A stretch of 64,000 bases of DNA from Gemmatimonadota bacterium (GTDB lineage Bacteria; Gemmatimonadota; Gemmatimonadetes; Gemmatimonadales; GWC2-71-9). The stretch's first letter is position 1. Each line of letters opens with the position of its first letter. A program made the translations under genes and the position numbers. Below, piece after piece: positions 52,611 to 61,484 of this stretch. The stretch covers positions 36,666 to 100,665 of the forward strand of contig VGVQ01000015.1 of the NCBI GenBank assembly GCA_016874005.1, given 5' to 3'. The notes beneath the pieces were generated by a model. The model ran no database searches and was not told the origin of the DNA. It saw nothing but the letters and a program-made list of their open reading frames with translations.

Positions 52611-53924
52611 ATGCTGACACTTGCGATGATGCAGGCCGCGACGACCGCGTTCATTGCCGTCTCGGTGGTATCCCCAACGAGCGGGCGGGTCACCACCAAT
52701 CAAACCGTCATCGTTCGGGACGGCCGGATTGCCTGGGTGGGTGCGGCCGGCGCGGCGAGAGTGCCGGCCTCGGCCGAGCGGGTCGACGGCCGGGGGAAGT
52801 TCCTTTTCCCCGGGTTCGCCGACATGCACACCCACCCTCAGCGCCCGTTCGACCTGATCACCTTCCTGGCCAACGGCATCACGACCATCCGGGTGATGTG
52901 GGGCGACACCGCGACCATTCGCTGGCGCGACGCCGCCGCGAAGGGATCGATCCCGAGCCCGAGAATCGTCACGGCCGGCGCCATCATCGATGGTTCGCCA
53001 CCATCGCAGCCCGTGATGCGAGTGGTGACCGATCCCTCCCTTGCCCGGGCCGAGGTGGTCGCCCAGCACGCCGCCGGGTTCGACTTCATCAAGGTGTACA
53101 ACAGCGTCCCCAAATCGGTGTACGACACCATCGTCACCGTGGCACGACAACTCGGCCTGCCCGTGGCGGGACATGTCCCCTTCGAGATCGGACTGGCTGG
53201 CGCGCTGGCCGCGAAGCAACGGTCGATCGAGCACCTCCGTGGCTACATCGGCGAGCTGGTGCCAGCGGATGCCCCGATCCAACCGGGTGCGACTCTCAAG
53301 TCCCGCACCCTCGCCTGGACGAACATCGACCGCTCGCGAATCCCCGACTTGGTCCGGCGCACGGTTCGCGCCGGCGTCTGGAATTGCCCTACCTTCGTGG
53401 TGGCGAACGACATGCTCCCGGCGGCCCAGTACGCCGCGTTGATGGCTCGCCCCGAGGCGAGGCTGTTCAGCGCGGGTTCGCCGCCGGATCGCTCGAAGAT
53501 CAGCTACCTCGCCGATTTCACCGAGGCCGACTTCGCCGCGTCCCAACGGGCCCTCGATGCCCAGCTCGACTTCGCCCGGGCACTCGGGCAAGGCGGCGCC
53601 AAACTCCTGATCGGCACCGACTCCTGGCTCCAGGGCTTTGCGTTCCAGGACGAGTTGGCCCTGTTCGAACGCGGTGGCTTCAGCCGATCCGAGATCCTCA
53701 CCATCGCCACGGCCCGTGGAGCCGAGTACCTCGGCCAGTCGAGGGTCCGGGGCCGCGTGGCGGTGGGCCAGGAGGCGGACCTTCAACTGGTCGGCGGCGA
53801 TCCGCTCGCCTCGTTGGACGGCTTGAGGCTGCGCGCTGGGGTGATGGTCCGGGGGTACTGGTATCCGCAGGCCGCGCTCGATGCGCTGATCGCGGCCGGT
53901 CCGATCGGAGCAGACTCACGATGA
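52611..53924 (+). CDS. amidohydrolase family protein
   Basis: 437 residues. A short hydrophobic N-terminus (about 1-20) may be a signal anchor. Typical sites: M-H-T-H-P near 73, the carbamylated-lysine-like K in F-I-K-V-Y-N near 162, then G-H-V-P-F near 184, S-I-E-H near 205 and G-T-D-S-W near 338. The layout is that of imidazolonepropionase or prolidase-like amidohydrolases. The stop overlaps the next gene by ATGA, so it is coupled to the D-amino-acid transaminase. Confidence 0.85.
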   Translation: MLTLAMMQAATTAFIAVSVVSPTSGRVTTNQTVIVRDGRIAWVGAAGAARVPASAERVDGRGKFLFPGFADMHTHPQRPFDLITFLANGITTIRVMWGDTATIRWRDAAAKGSIPSPRIVTAGAIIDGSPPSQPVMRVVTDPSLARAEVVAQHAAGFDFIKVYNSVPKSVYDTIVTVARQLGLPVAGHVPFEIGLAGALAAKQRSIEHLRGYIGELVPADAPIQPGATLKSRTLAWTNIDRSRIPDLVRRTVRAGVWNCPTFVVANDMLPAAQYAALMARPEARLFSAGSPPDRSKISYLADFTEADFAASQRALDAQLDFARALGQGGAKLLIGTDSWLQGFAFQDELALFERGGFSRSEILTIATARGAEYLGQSRVRGRVAVGQEADLQLVGGDPLASLDGLRLRAGVMVRGYWYPQAALDALIAAGPIGADSR

Positions 53925-54769
53925 GCGACATCGTCTATTTCAACGGCGATTTCATGCCGCGGGATCAGGTGCGGATCTCGCCCAACGATCGCGGCTGGCT
54001 CCTCGGCGACGGGGTGTACGAGGTGGCGCCGTGTTACGCCGGACGCTTCCTTCGCCTCGATCTCCACCTCGATCGGCTGGGCGTGAGCCTCGCCAAGATG
54101 GCGATCGAGGGCGTCGACTTGGCCGAGATCGAGCGGGTCTCTTGGGAGTTGCTCCGCCGGAACGACCTGCTGGCAGCGCCCCGGTCTCTGGTGCATTTCC
54201 AGATCAGTCGCGGGAGCGCGCCGCGGACCCATGCCTTTCCGGTGCCGGCGGTGCCGCCGACCGTCTACGGCTTCGCGGCCCGGTTCGCTCGGAAGCCCCA
54301 GTGCGAGACCGGGGGCGCGATCATCACTCGATCCGACTTCCGCTGGTCGCGGTGCGACATCAAGGCGATTTCCCTGGCGGCCAATTGCCTCGCCAATCAG
54401 GAGGCCCAGGCCGCCGGGGCCTTCGAGGCGGTGTTCGTGCGAGACGGGATGGTGCTCGAGGGTTCCCACACCAACTTCTTCGCGGTGCAAAACGGAGTGG
54501 TCCGGACCGCGCCCCTCGGCAATTACATCCTGGCTGGCATCAGCCGTGGGGTGGCGATCGAATGCTGCCGGGAGGCGGGGATTCCGGTCCTCGAGGAGGC
54601 ACTGCCCGAGTCCGCGCTCGCGGCCGTCGACGAGATCTTCCTCACCGGGAGCACGACCGAGGTGATGCCGATCGTGGCCGTCGACGGACGGCCGGTCGGG
54701 ACCGGGACCATCGGAGGCCAGACTCGAACCATCGCCGAGCTGTACCGCCGCGCGGCCGAAGCTGCCTAA
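53921..54769 (+). CDS. dat: D-amino-acid transaminase (class IV aminotransferase)
   Basis: 282 residues. Fold-type IV PLP enzyme: Y-F-N-G-D-F near the start, D-R-G-W-L-L-G-D-G-V-Y-E near 23-34, the PLP lysine K148 in C-D-I-K-A-I-S-L, then E-G-S-H-T-N-F-F near 181. The C-D-I-K context is typical of D-alanine transaminase (Dat) rather than branched-chain transaminase. It would convert D-amino acids to 2-oxo acids. The stop forms CTAA with the stop of the convergent gene (54766-54769), inside a GCCTAAC heptamer. Confidence 0.78.
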   Translation: MSDIVYFNGDFMPRDQVRISPNDRGWLLGDGVYEVAPCYAGRFLRLDLHLDRLGVSLAKMAIEGVDLAEIERVSWELLRRNDLLAAPRSLVHFQISRGSAPRTHAFPVPAVPPTVYGFAARFARKPQCETGGAIITRSDFRWSRCDIKAISLAANCLANQEAQAAGAFEAVFVRDGMVLEGSHTNFFAVQNGVVRTAPLGNYILAGISRGVAIECCREAGIPVLEEALPESALAAVDEIFLTGSTTEVMPIVAVDGRPVGTGTIGGQTRTIAELYRRAAEAA

Positions 54770-55956
54770 CGCTTACCCCGTCCGTCCCAGCGGTATACCA
54801 CCCCCGCCCGCATCACGAACACCACCCGCCGAGTGGCGGTAATGTCGACCGACGGATCGCCGTCGGTCGCGATGAGGTCCGCCTGATACCCCGGCGCGAG
54901 GGTGCCGATCCGGTCGCCCATCCCGAGCGCCTCGGCCGCGAGCGACTGGGCCGAGACCAGCGCGGCCATCGCGGTTTGGCCGCATTCCCGGACCCGCACC
55001 ACGAATTCCTCCGCGTTCCGGCCGTGCGCCCCCGCCGTCGCGTCGGTGCTGAAGATGGTCTTGACCCCGGGCGTGCCGACCCCGAGCCGGCATACCTCGA
55101 AGTCGAGCGGCAGATCCCGCTCCATGATCCGGAAGCCTTCCTCGGTGTAGTTGCCGAAGCCGAGATACCGGGCCTTGTTCTCGAGGTAGTTCTGGATCAC
55201 GATGCCGACCTGGGGGCTGAAGTAGGTGCCGTGTTCGGCGAGCGCCCGAATGTCGGCCCCGGTGGCATAGGTGGCGTGTTCCACTTGGCTGCAACCCGCC
55301 CGGGCCGCCACCGCCACTTGCGACCGATAGGCATGGACCACGCTTCGGAGCCCGAGGGCTCGTGCCTCGTCGCAGAGGACTCGCAGCTGATGCTCCGACA
55401 AGGTCGGGCCGGCGCCGACTCGCATGCTCTTCGAGGCGAAGATCTTCACCAGGTCGGCGCCCTGGGCCTTTCGGAGCCGGACCAGCGCCCGGAGATCGTC
55501 GTCGCTGCCGGACGAGTCGCCCTTGCCCTCGATCCACTCGAGCGAGGTCAGGATCCTGGGACCCGCCAGCAGTCCGCGGTCGATGGCGTCGCGAACCGGT
55601 TTGTCGGACGCTTCCCCCAGGGCCTGGACCGTGGTGAACCCGGCGAGGAGGGTCCGCCAGGCGCTCCCGGCGGTGCCTAACGCCAGCTCGGCCGGGGTCG
55701 GCTCGGCGGCCAAGCGGCCGTCGGCACCGAAGAAGGAATCGAGGTGAACGTGACCGTCGATCCACCCCGGCATCAGAGTGTAGCCGCCCAGATCGTAGCG
55801 ACGCCCGGTGGCGGCCGGGTCGAAGCGCTCGATCCGGCCGCCGCTCACCACGATCCGGGTGGCCGGGATGACCCCGCCTCGGCCGTCGAGAATCCGGCCC
55901 GCCTCGAGGACGATGGGTTCCTGGGCAACCACCAGCGCGAACGCCCATCCCAACAT
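54766..55956 (-). CDS. amidohydrolase family protein, secreted
   Basis: 396 residues from the ATG at 55956. An N-terminal hydrophobic stretch ends at V-V-A-Q (about residue 12). Metal motif H-V-H near residue 69 in D-G-H-V-H-L-D-S, then V-K-I-F-A-S-K near 165, a pair of His in V-V-H-A-Y and V-E-H-A-T, and S-T-D-A-T near 305. Family relatives include imidazolonepropionase and isoaspartyl dipeptidase. It follows the aminotransferase at 55967 with 10 bp between, on the same strand. Confidence 0.84.
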   Translation of the reverse strand: MLGWAFALVVAQEPIVLEAGRILDGRGGVIPATRIVVSGGRIERFDPAATGRRYDLGGYTLMPGWIDGHVHLDSFFGADGRLAAEPTPAELALGTAGSAWRTLLAGFTTVQALGEASDKPVRDAIDRGLLAGPRILTSLEWIEGKGDSSGSDDDLRALVRLRKAQGADLVKIFASKSMRVGAGPTLSEHQLRVLCDEARALGLRSVVHAYRSQVAVAARAGCSQVEHATYATGADIRALAEHGTYFSPQVGIVIQNYLENKARYLGFGNYTEEGFRIMERDLPLDFEVCRLGVGTPGVKTIFSTDATAGAHGRNAEEFVVRVRECGQTAMAALVSAQSLAAEALGMGDRIGTLAPGYQADLIATDGDPSVDITATRRVVFVMRAGVVYRWDGRGKR

Positions 55957-55966
55957 GGCCGCGAAC

Positions 55967-57289
55967 CTAGAGCAGGCCGTCGGCGGCGACCGCCGCGACC
56001 GATTCGACCAGCGCGGCGGCGGTCCGATCGACATCCTGATCGGTGTGCACCGAAGAGAAAATGAACGCCTCGCCCCGCAGCGTCGCAACCCCCCGACTGA
56101 GCATGTGGAGATCGAGCCGCCCGTATCGCTTGGCGGCCGATTTGTCGAACAGCTTCGCGAGCTCGAGCGTCGGCGGCTGATCGTTGTTCGGATCGTCTCG
56201 CTCCACCGGCCCCAGGTAGATATGAACGATCGACCGGCCGTATACCCGCGCCGCGAGTCCCCGTTGACGAAAGGCCGCGTTGGCCAGCGAGCGGAGCCGA
56301 GCCGCTCCCTCGGCGGCCCGGCGCTGCGGCTCACCGCCACGGTAGGTCTCGCAGGCCGCGATCCCCGCGGCGCAGGTGATCGGGACCGCGTTCCAGGTGC
56401 CGCCATGCACCACCAACCGATCCGGGGGCGACGCCGGATGCAACGAGGCGAAGATATCGGCCCGACCGAGCAGGATCCCCGAGGGCAACCCACCGCTGGC
56501 CGCCTTGCCGATCGTGGTGAGATCCGGCCTGATCCCCAACACGCTCTGCCAGCCGCCCGCCGCCTCGCGGAACCCGGTGACCACCTCGTCGAGCATGAAC
56601 ACCGTGCCGGCCTTGGCACAGATCGCCGGCAGCGCCCGGTAGAAATCAGGCGCGATCGGCGAGCGCCCGGACACCCGCGCCCCCCCGCCCTCGATCAGAA
56701 CGCAGGCATACTCGCCGCTGGCGAGCTCCTGGCTCACCAGGTCGGGATTGCCGGCCGGGATCACCTTGACGTACTCGGCGATGGCGCCCGCCGAGCCGGG
56801 GGCGGTGACTTCGTCGGACCAGCCGTGGTAGCAGGCGGCGAAGCGAAGAACTCGCTTCCGTCCGGTGAATACCCGAGCCAGCCGGAGGCCGAGCTGAGTG
56901 GCCTCCATTCCCGAGGCACAATACTCGATCCGTTCCGCCGTGGGCATGTGCCCGCGGATCCCCTCGGCCCAGGCGATTTCGAGTTCGTGGTTGTCGCCGT
57001 AGTGCGCGCCCTTGGGCACCTGCGCGGCGATCGCCGCCGAGACGGCCGGGTGAGCATGGCCGAGCACCAGGGCGCCGTGGCCCATGACGCAGTCGAGGTA
57101 TTCGTGGCCGTCGAGGTCCCACTTGCGAGGGCCGGCGGCGTGGGTGATGTAGGGCCGAAACGGGACCGCGGCGCGAGTGAAGTGGGTCGCCCCGTCGGCG
57201 GCGAAGTAGCCTTTGGCGCGTTGGTGGGCGGCGGCCGATTTGGGGCGGGCGGCGACGTACTCCGCCGCCGTGGCGTCGGCTGTCGGCAT
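55967..57289 (-). CDS. class III aminotransferase (glutamate-1-semialdehyde aminomutase type)
   Basis: 440 residues from the ATG at 57289 (GGAG 7 nt upstream). Fold-type I: D-G-H-E-Y-L-D near 60, Y-C-A-S-G-M-E-A-T near 132, Y-H-G-W-S-D-E near 160, D-E-V-V-T-G-F-R near 232, and the PLP lysine in I-G-K-A-A-S-G-G near 265. The subclass is that of GSA-like and beta-phenylalanine aminotransferases acting on amino ketones or beta-amino acids; a role in haem synthesis is unlikely here. It sits in a catabolic cluster. Contains a C7 tract that does not disturb the frame. Confidence 0.83.
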   Translation of the reverse strand: MPTADATAAEYVAARPKSAAAHQRAKGYFAADGATHFTRAAVPFRPYITHAAGPRKWDLDGHEYLDCVMGHGALVLGHAHPAVSAAIAAQVPKGAHYGDNHELEIAWAEGIRGHMPTAERIEYCASGMEATQLGLRLARVFTGRKRVLRFAACYHGWSDEVTAPGSAGAIAEYVKVIPAGNPDLVSQELASGEYACVLIEGGGARVSGRSPIAPDFYRALPAICAKAGTVFMLDEVVTGFREAAGGWQSVLGIRPDLTTIGKAASGGLPSGILLGRADIFASLHPASPPDRLVVHGGTWNAVPITCAAGIAACETYRGGEPQRRAAEGAARLRSLANAAFRQRGLAARVYGRSIVHIYLGPVERDDPNNDQPPTLELAKLFDKSAAKRYGRLDLHMLSRGVATLRGEAFIFSSVHTDQDVDRTAAALVESVAAVAADGLL

Positions 57290-57318
57290 CGGTTCTCCGG
57301 GAGGGTGAGGCGCGCCCG

Positions 57319-57324
57319 AGAATA
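57319..57324 (-). promoter_or_regulatory. -10 element of the class III aminotransferase
   Basis: The minus strand reads GG-TATTCT, 29 nt before the start codon. Close to GGTATCTT and GGTATTAT seen at other genes. Confidence 0.4.
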
Positions 57325-57459
57325 CCGCGCCGCTACCCGCGCCGCAACCCGGTTTCGGCCCGGTACCCGGACTGGCGCGGGGCCCGTTCAACGGGTTAAT
57401 TGTCCTTTCACGAAACGTCCTGATCCCCGTCGGTTTCGACACCTTTCGGATCCCCGCAC

Positions 57460-58914
57460 ATGCGCGTTCTTCCCCTGCTTCTCCTGGCGGCCGCTTGCTC
57501 CAAGGCCCCGAGCTACGACCTGGTGCTGGCCGGCGGTCGGGTGATGGATCCCGCCTCCGGCCTCGATTCCGTCCGCAACATCGGGATCACCGGCGGCCAG
57601 ATCGCGGCGATCTCCGCGGACCCGCTCGCCGGCACCACGGTCGTGGACGTCTCCGGCCACGTGGTCGCCCCCGGATTCATCGACCTGCACGCCCACGGCC
57701 AGACCGAAGGCGACATGGAACTCCAGGCTCAAGACGGTGTTACGACCGCCCTCGAGATGGAGGTGGGCGTCTATCCGGTCGCCCCGTGGTACCAATCCCG
57801 CGAGGGCAAGTCGCCGATCAACTTCGGGGCGACCGTGAGCCACATCGCCTCGCGATTCTATGCCTTTCACGGGGTCGAAATCGGCCACTGGCTCGTTAAC
57901 CGGGAGAAGACGGCGGCGCTGATCGGGCCGATGCCAGCCGGCGCCAACGAACCGGCCTCCGAGGCCCAGATCGAGAAGATGGGCGGGGCCATCCGGCAGG
58001 GACTTTCGGAGGGGGCCCTCGGCGTGGGCTTCGGGATCAACTATGTCCCGGCGGCGTCTGGGGCGGAGATCGAGCAGATGTTCGCGATCGCCGCCGAACG
58101 CAAGGTTCCGGTGTTCGTCCACACCCGGGCGTTCGGGATCGCCCCGATTCGCGAAGCCATCACCACGGCGCGGAAGACCGGTGCCGCGCTCCATGTGGTT
58201 CACCTCGGGAGCAGCAGCGGGTCCGACGCGCCGGCGGCGCTCGCCCTGATCGACTCCGCCAAGGCCGCCGGCCAGGACCTGACCACCGAGGTTTACCCGT
58301 ACACCGCCGCGTCGACGGCGCTGGAGTCGGCCCTCTTCAACCCCGGCTGGCAGAGCAACCTCAAGATCGATTACGGCGATCTCGCCTGGGCCGCCACCGG
58401 CGAGCGGCTCACCAAGGCCACCTTCGACAAGTACCGCAAGGAGGGTGGCTGGGTCATCATCTACATGATGAAGGACGAGTTCGTCGACCAGGTCATCGGC
58501 CACCCCGGCGTGATGATCGCCAGCGACGGGGTGCCCTTCGTCAACGGCACCGGCCACCCCCGCGGCGCCGGGAGCTTCGCCCGAGTGCTGGGGCACTACT
58601 CCCGCGAGAGGAAGGTGCTCGGGCTGATGGACGCGCTATCGCGGATGACGATCCTGCCGGCCCGTCGCTTGGAAACCGCGGCGCCCGCGATGGCCAAGAA
58701 GGGCCGCCTCGCCGTCGGCGCCGATGCCGATATCACCGTGTTCAACCCGGAAACCGTCATCGATCGGGCCACCTTCCAGCAGCCGACCCAACCGTCGGCC
58801 GGCATCCCCCACGTGCTCGTCGGGGGCGCCTTCGTGGTGCGTGACGGGCAACTGGTGAAGGGGGCCATGCCGGGGAAGCCGATCCGGACTGGCGCGGTGC
58901 CCACCGCGCAGTGA
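57460..58914 (+). CDS. N-acyl-D-amino-acid deacylase family lipoprotein
   Basis: 484 residues; lipoprotein signal with L-A-A-A-C (Cys13). Fold: an N-terminal beta-sheath, then H-A-H in L-H-A-H-G-Q near 78, and the D-aminoacylase-type C-terminal region with A-S-D-G-V-P near 350, H-P-R-G-A near 370 and the adjacent G-S-F-A-R. The characteristic substrate-binding cysteine is missing. The enzyme class removes the acyl group from N-acyl-D-amino acids. The stop overlaps the CoA-transferase start by GTGA. Confidence 0.82.
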   Translation: MRVLPLLLLAAACSKAPSYDLVLAGGRVMDPASGLDSVRNIGITGGQIAAISADPLAGTTVVDVSGHVVAPGFIDLHAHGQTEGDMELQAQDGVTTALEMEVGVYPVAPWYQSREGKSPINFGATVSHIASRFYAFHGVEIGHWLVNREKTAALIGPMPAGANEPASEAQIEKMGGAIRQGLSEGALGVGFGINYVPAASGAEIEQMFAIAAERKVPVFVHTRAFGIAPIREAITTARKTGAALHVVHLGSSSGSDAPAALALIDSAKAAGQDLTTEVYPYTAASTALESALFNPGWQSNLKIDYGDLAWAATGERLTKATFDKYRKEGGWVIIYMMKDEFVDQVIGHPGVMIASDGVPFVNGTGHPRGAGSFARVLGHYSRERKVLGLMDALSRMTILPARRLETAAPAMAKKGRLAVGADADITVFNPETVIDRATFQQPTQPSAGIPHVLVGGAFVVRDGQLVKGAMPGKPIRTGAVPTAQ

Positions 58915-60131
58915 ACGAGGGCGGCACCGCGCCGACCAGGCCGCTCGACGGCCTTTCGGTCGTCGATTTCTCCCACGCGCTGGCCGGCCCCTACGCCTCG
59001 ATGGTCCTGGCGACCTACGGCGCCAATGTCGTCAAAGTCGAGAGCCTCGAGGGCGACATCGGCCGCGCCTGGGGCCCGCCCTTGCGCGGCCCCGAAACGT
59101 CGTATTTCCTCGGTCTCAACACCGGCAAGCAATCGCTCGCGGTCTCCCTCAAGGATCCCCGCGGTGTCGAGGTCTGCCGCCGGCTGGTGGCCCAAGCCGA
59201 CGTCCTCCTGGAGAACTTCCGTCCCGGCACCATGACTCGCCTCGGACTGGGCTATGACGCCGTCCGGGATCTCAACCCGCGGCTCATCTACTGCTCGATC
59301 TCGGGCTTCGGCCAGACCGGCCCTCGCCGCGACGAACCGGCCATGGACCTGATTCTCCAAGCGGCCTCGGGACTGATCAGCGTGACCGGTACCGCTGACG
59401 GCGAGACCGTCCGCTCGGGCCATTCGGTGGCGGACGTCACCGCCGGTATGTTCGCGATCATCGGGATCCTGATGGCGCTCAGAAGCCGGGACCGGACCGG
59501 GCACGGGCAACTGGTCGACGTCTCGATGTTCGACGGGATGATCTCCTCGATGGCGTCGAATTTCGCCAACTTCTTCGGCCTGGGGCAGCCCCCGCGACCG
59601 TTAGGCACGGCCTTCGGGACGGTGGTACCCTACGCCTGCTTCCCCACCGCGGACCGGGATATCGCCATCGCGGTTGGGAGCGACAAGATCTGGGGGGACT
59701 TCTGCGAGGCGATCGAACGCCCCGACCTGGCCGCCGATCCCCGGTACCTGACCAACGCCCTCCGGGTCGTCAATCGGAGTCCGCTCGAGGCGAGCATCGC
59801 CGAGTGGTTCCGGGCCGCACCAGCGCACTCTTGGCTCGAGCGACTCCGCCGCGCCGGGGTGCCCGGTACCCTGGTGGCCGATTTCGCCGAGGTGGTGGCC
59901 GACCCCCACGCCGCGGCTCGGGGCCTGTTCCCCACCACAGCCCATCCGGCCGCCGGTGAGGTCACCGTCACCGGGCCACCGCTCAAGTTCTCCAGGGATT
60001 ACGGCGCCGTCGAGTCGGCGGCGCCGGTCCTCGGCGGCGATACCAGGGCGGTCTGCCAGAAACGTCTCGGCATGTCGCCAGCCGAGGTCGAGACCCTGCT
60101 GGAGGCCGGAGTCCTCCGCGCTACGGCTTGA
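58911..60131 (+). CDS. CaiB/BaiF family CoA-transferase
   Basis: 406 residues from the GTG at 58911. The family motifs are D-F-S-H-A-L-A-G-P near residue 20, N-F-R-P-G near 100, and P-A-M-D-L-I-L-Q-A-A-S-G, in which D146 is the catalytic aspartate. It forms an interlocked dimer and moves CoA between carboxylic acids, as in formyl-CoA or carnitine CoA-transferases. Co-translated with the deacylase. An 11-bp overlap exists with the convergent oxidoreductase gene. Confidence 0.88.
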   Translation: MNEGGTAPTRPLDGLSVVDFSHALAGPYASMVLATYGANVVKVESLEGDIGRAWGPPLRGPETSYFLGLNTGKQSLAVSLKDPRGVEVCRRLVAQADVLLENFRPGTMTRLGLGYDAVRDLNPRLIYCSISGFGQTGPRRDEPAMDLILQAASGLISVTGTADGETVRSGHSVADVTAGMFAIIGILMALRSRDRTGHGQLVDVSMFDGMISSMASNFANFFGLGQPPRPLGTAFGTVVPYACFPTADRDIAIAVGSDKIWGDFCEAIERPDLAADPRYLTNALRVVNRSPLEASIAEWFRAAPAHSWLERLRRAGVPGTLVADFAEVVADPHAAARGLFPTTAHPAAGEVTVTGPPLKFSRDYGAVESAAPVLGGDTRAVCQKRLGMSPAEVETLLEAGVLRATA

Positions 60132-61131
60132 TCAGGACCTTCCCCACCACCTCCCGGTCCTCGAGCAGCCGTTCGGCCTCCGCCGCCTCGGGGAGGGGGA
60201 ACACCCGATCGATCTCCGGCGCCAGCCGTCCCGCGGCAATCCACTCCATCAGCTCCATCAATCCTTCAGGTGTCCAGCCGTTGGAGCCGATCAGTTCCTG
60301 CTCGAAGGTCCAGAGATAGCGGGCATCGGTGGCCAAGTTGAAACCGGCGGTCGCCCCGCAGGTGAGGATCCGGCCGCCCAGCCGGACACACTTCTGGCTG
60401 TCGAGCCAGGTATCGCCCCCGGTGAAGTTCACGACGACGTCGACCCCACCGCCTCCGCTGATGCGCGGCTTGCCGTAACGCTCCTTGACCGCCTCGAAGA
60501 AGTTGGTCTCGGCGTAATTGATCCCGGCGTCCGCGCCAAGGGCCTTCAACCGGTCGAGCTTCGCCTCCGAGCTGGCGCAGGCGATTACCTCGGCGCCGAG
60601 CAGCTTTCCGATCTGAACGCAGGCCACCCCGACCCCGCCACTGGCGCCAAGGACCAGGATCCGCTCGCCAGCCGCCACCCGGCCCCGGGTCGTGAGCATC
60701 CGGTGGGCCGTCCCGTAGGCGAGCGGCAGCGAGGCCGCCGCCTCGAGGCTCACCCCCTCCGGGACCCGGAGCAGCTGAGTTGCCTGCGCCTTGCAGTACT
60801 CGGCCCGGCCGCCGTCTTTCACCTCGCCCAGCATGCCGAAGTTCGGGCCGTCGCGGGACACCGGGTCGACCAGGACGCGCTCCCCGATCGACCAACCGGT
60901 CACACCGGCACCTAACGATGCGACGGTCCCGGCGATGTCGGAGCCCACGATGACCGGCAGGGGAATCTTGATGCCCGGCATCCCCCGCCGGGTGAAGATG
61001 TCGTGGAAATTGAGCGCCGTCGCCGCGACCGCCACGATGACCTCGCCTGGCCCGGCGATCGGATCGGGGTAGTCGGGACGGTAGACGAGTTGGCTTCGGT
61101 CGCCGTGGGCGACAGTGACGGTGGCGCGCAT
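60121..61131 (-). CDS. zinc-binding dehydrogenase / quinone oxidoreductase (MDR family)
   Basis: 336 residues from the ATG at 61131. The MDR family has a GroES-like N-terminal domain (A-T-A-L-N-F-H-D near residue 41) and an NAD(P)-binding domain with G-A-S-G-G-V-G-V near 162. It lacks the Cys/His ligands of a structural zinc, so it is more quinone-oxidoreductase-like. It probably reduces an enone or quinone with NADPH. The 3' end overlaps the CoA-transferase gene by 11 bp. Confidence 0.86.
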   Translation of the reverse strand: MRATVTVAHGDRSQLVYRPDYPDPIAGPGEVIVAVAATALNFHDIFTRRGMPGIKIPLPVIVGSDIAGTVASLGAGVTGWSIGERVLVDPVSRDGPNFGMLGEVKDGGRAEYCKAQATQLLRVPEGVSLEAAASLPLAYGTAHRMLTTRGRVAAGERILVLGASGGVGVACVQIGKLLGAEVIACASSEAKLDRLKALGADAGINYAETNFFEAVKERYGKPRISGGGGVDVVVNFTGGDTWLDSQKCVRLGGRILTCGATAGFNLATDARYLWTFEQELIGSNGWTPEGLMELMEWIAAGRLAPEIDRVFPLPEAAEAERLLEDREVVGKVLIKP

Positions 61132-61454
61132 GATCGGGTTCCGTGGCTCCCGCAGCGGAGCGATCCAAAGTAGCACGAGGGCTCCCTGGCGGGGAGAGCG
61201 GCGACGCTGGCGCATTGAGCCCCTCGATCGGCATATTTGAGCCCGACGCGGCATCACCTCCACAACTCGGGGTCTCGCCTGGAGACGATCGAACGGCTCA
61301 GGACCAACCTGGCGGACCGCTACGCGCGTTCGAAGGCTCCTCGGGCCTCCCTTCCGTCGCCCCGGCCAACGTCAACGGCGCGGGGACTCGACCCCCCACG
61401 CCACTGTGGAACGACAGTGGCGTAGAAGCACCAGCGAGACCGAAGGGTGCAACG
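61132..61454. other. non-coding gap before the tRNA-derived attachment site
   Basis: No credible gene. Structured DNA: a 9-bp hairpin CGCCACTGT/ACAGTGGCG (61399-61422) preceded by a G/C-rich stretch with a T-loop-like GTCGAGT on the minus strand. Probably remains of earlier tRNA-linked insertions or simple leader/spacer sequence. Confidence 0.4.
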
Positions 61455-61480
61455 ACAAAGCCGCCTCACGGCGGCTTTGT
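61455..61480 (-). terminator. terminator behind the tRNA-Gln remnant
   Basis: ACAAAGCCGCC (61455-61465) and GGCGGCTTTGT (61470-61480), a perfect 11-bp stem with a 4-nt loop. Read on the minus strand it follows the tRNA 3' end and is followed by TTTGTCGTT, a weak T-tract. It fits the terminator of the intact tRNA gene before integration. Confidence 0.6.
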
Positions 61481-61484
61481 CAGT

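Noticed and set aside
57396..57401. TTAATT as the -10 of the D-amino-acid deacylase gene.
   Set aside because: A weak match with no -35 and a long leader; it could be chance.
61381..61422. A second tRNA-like T-arm beside a 9-bp hairpin.
   Set aside because: The loop reads GTCGAGT instead of TTCGANT and the anticodon-like loop is 6 nt, so it does not fold as a tRNA.
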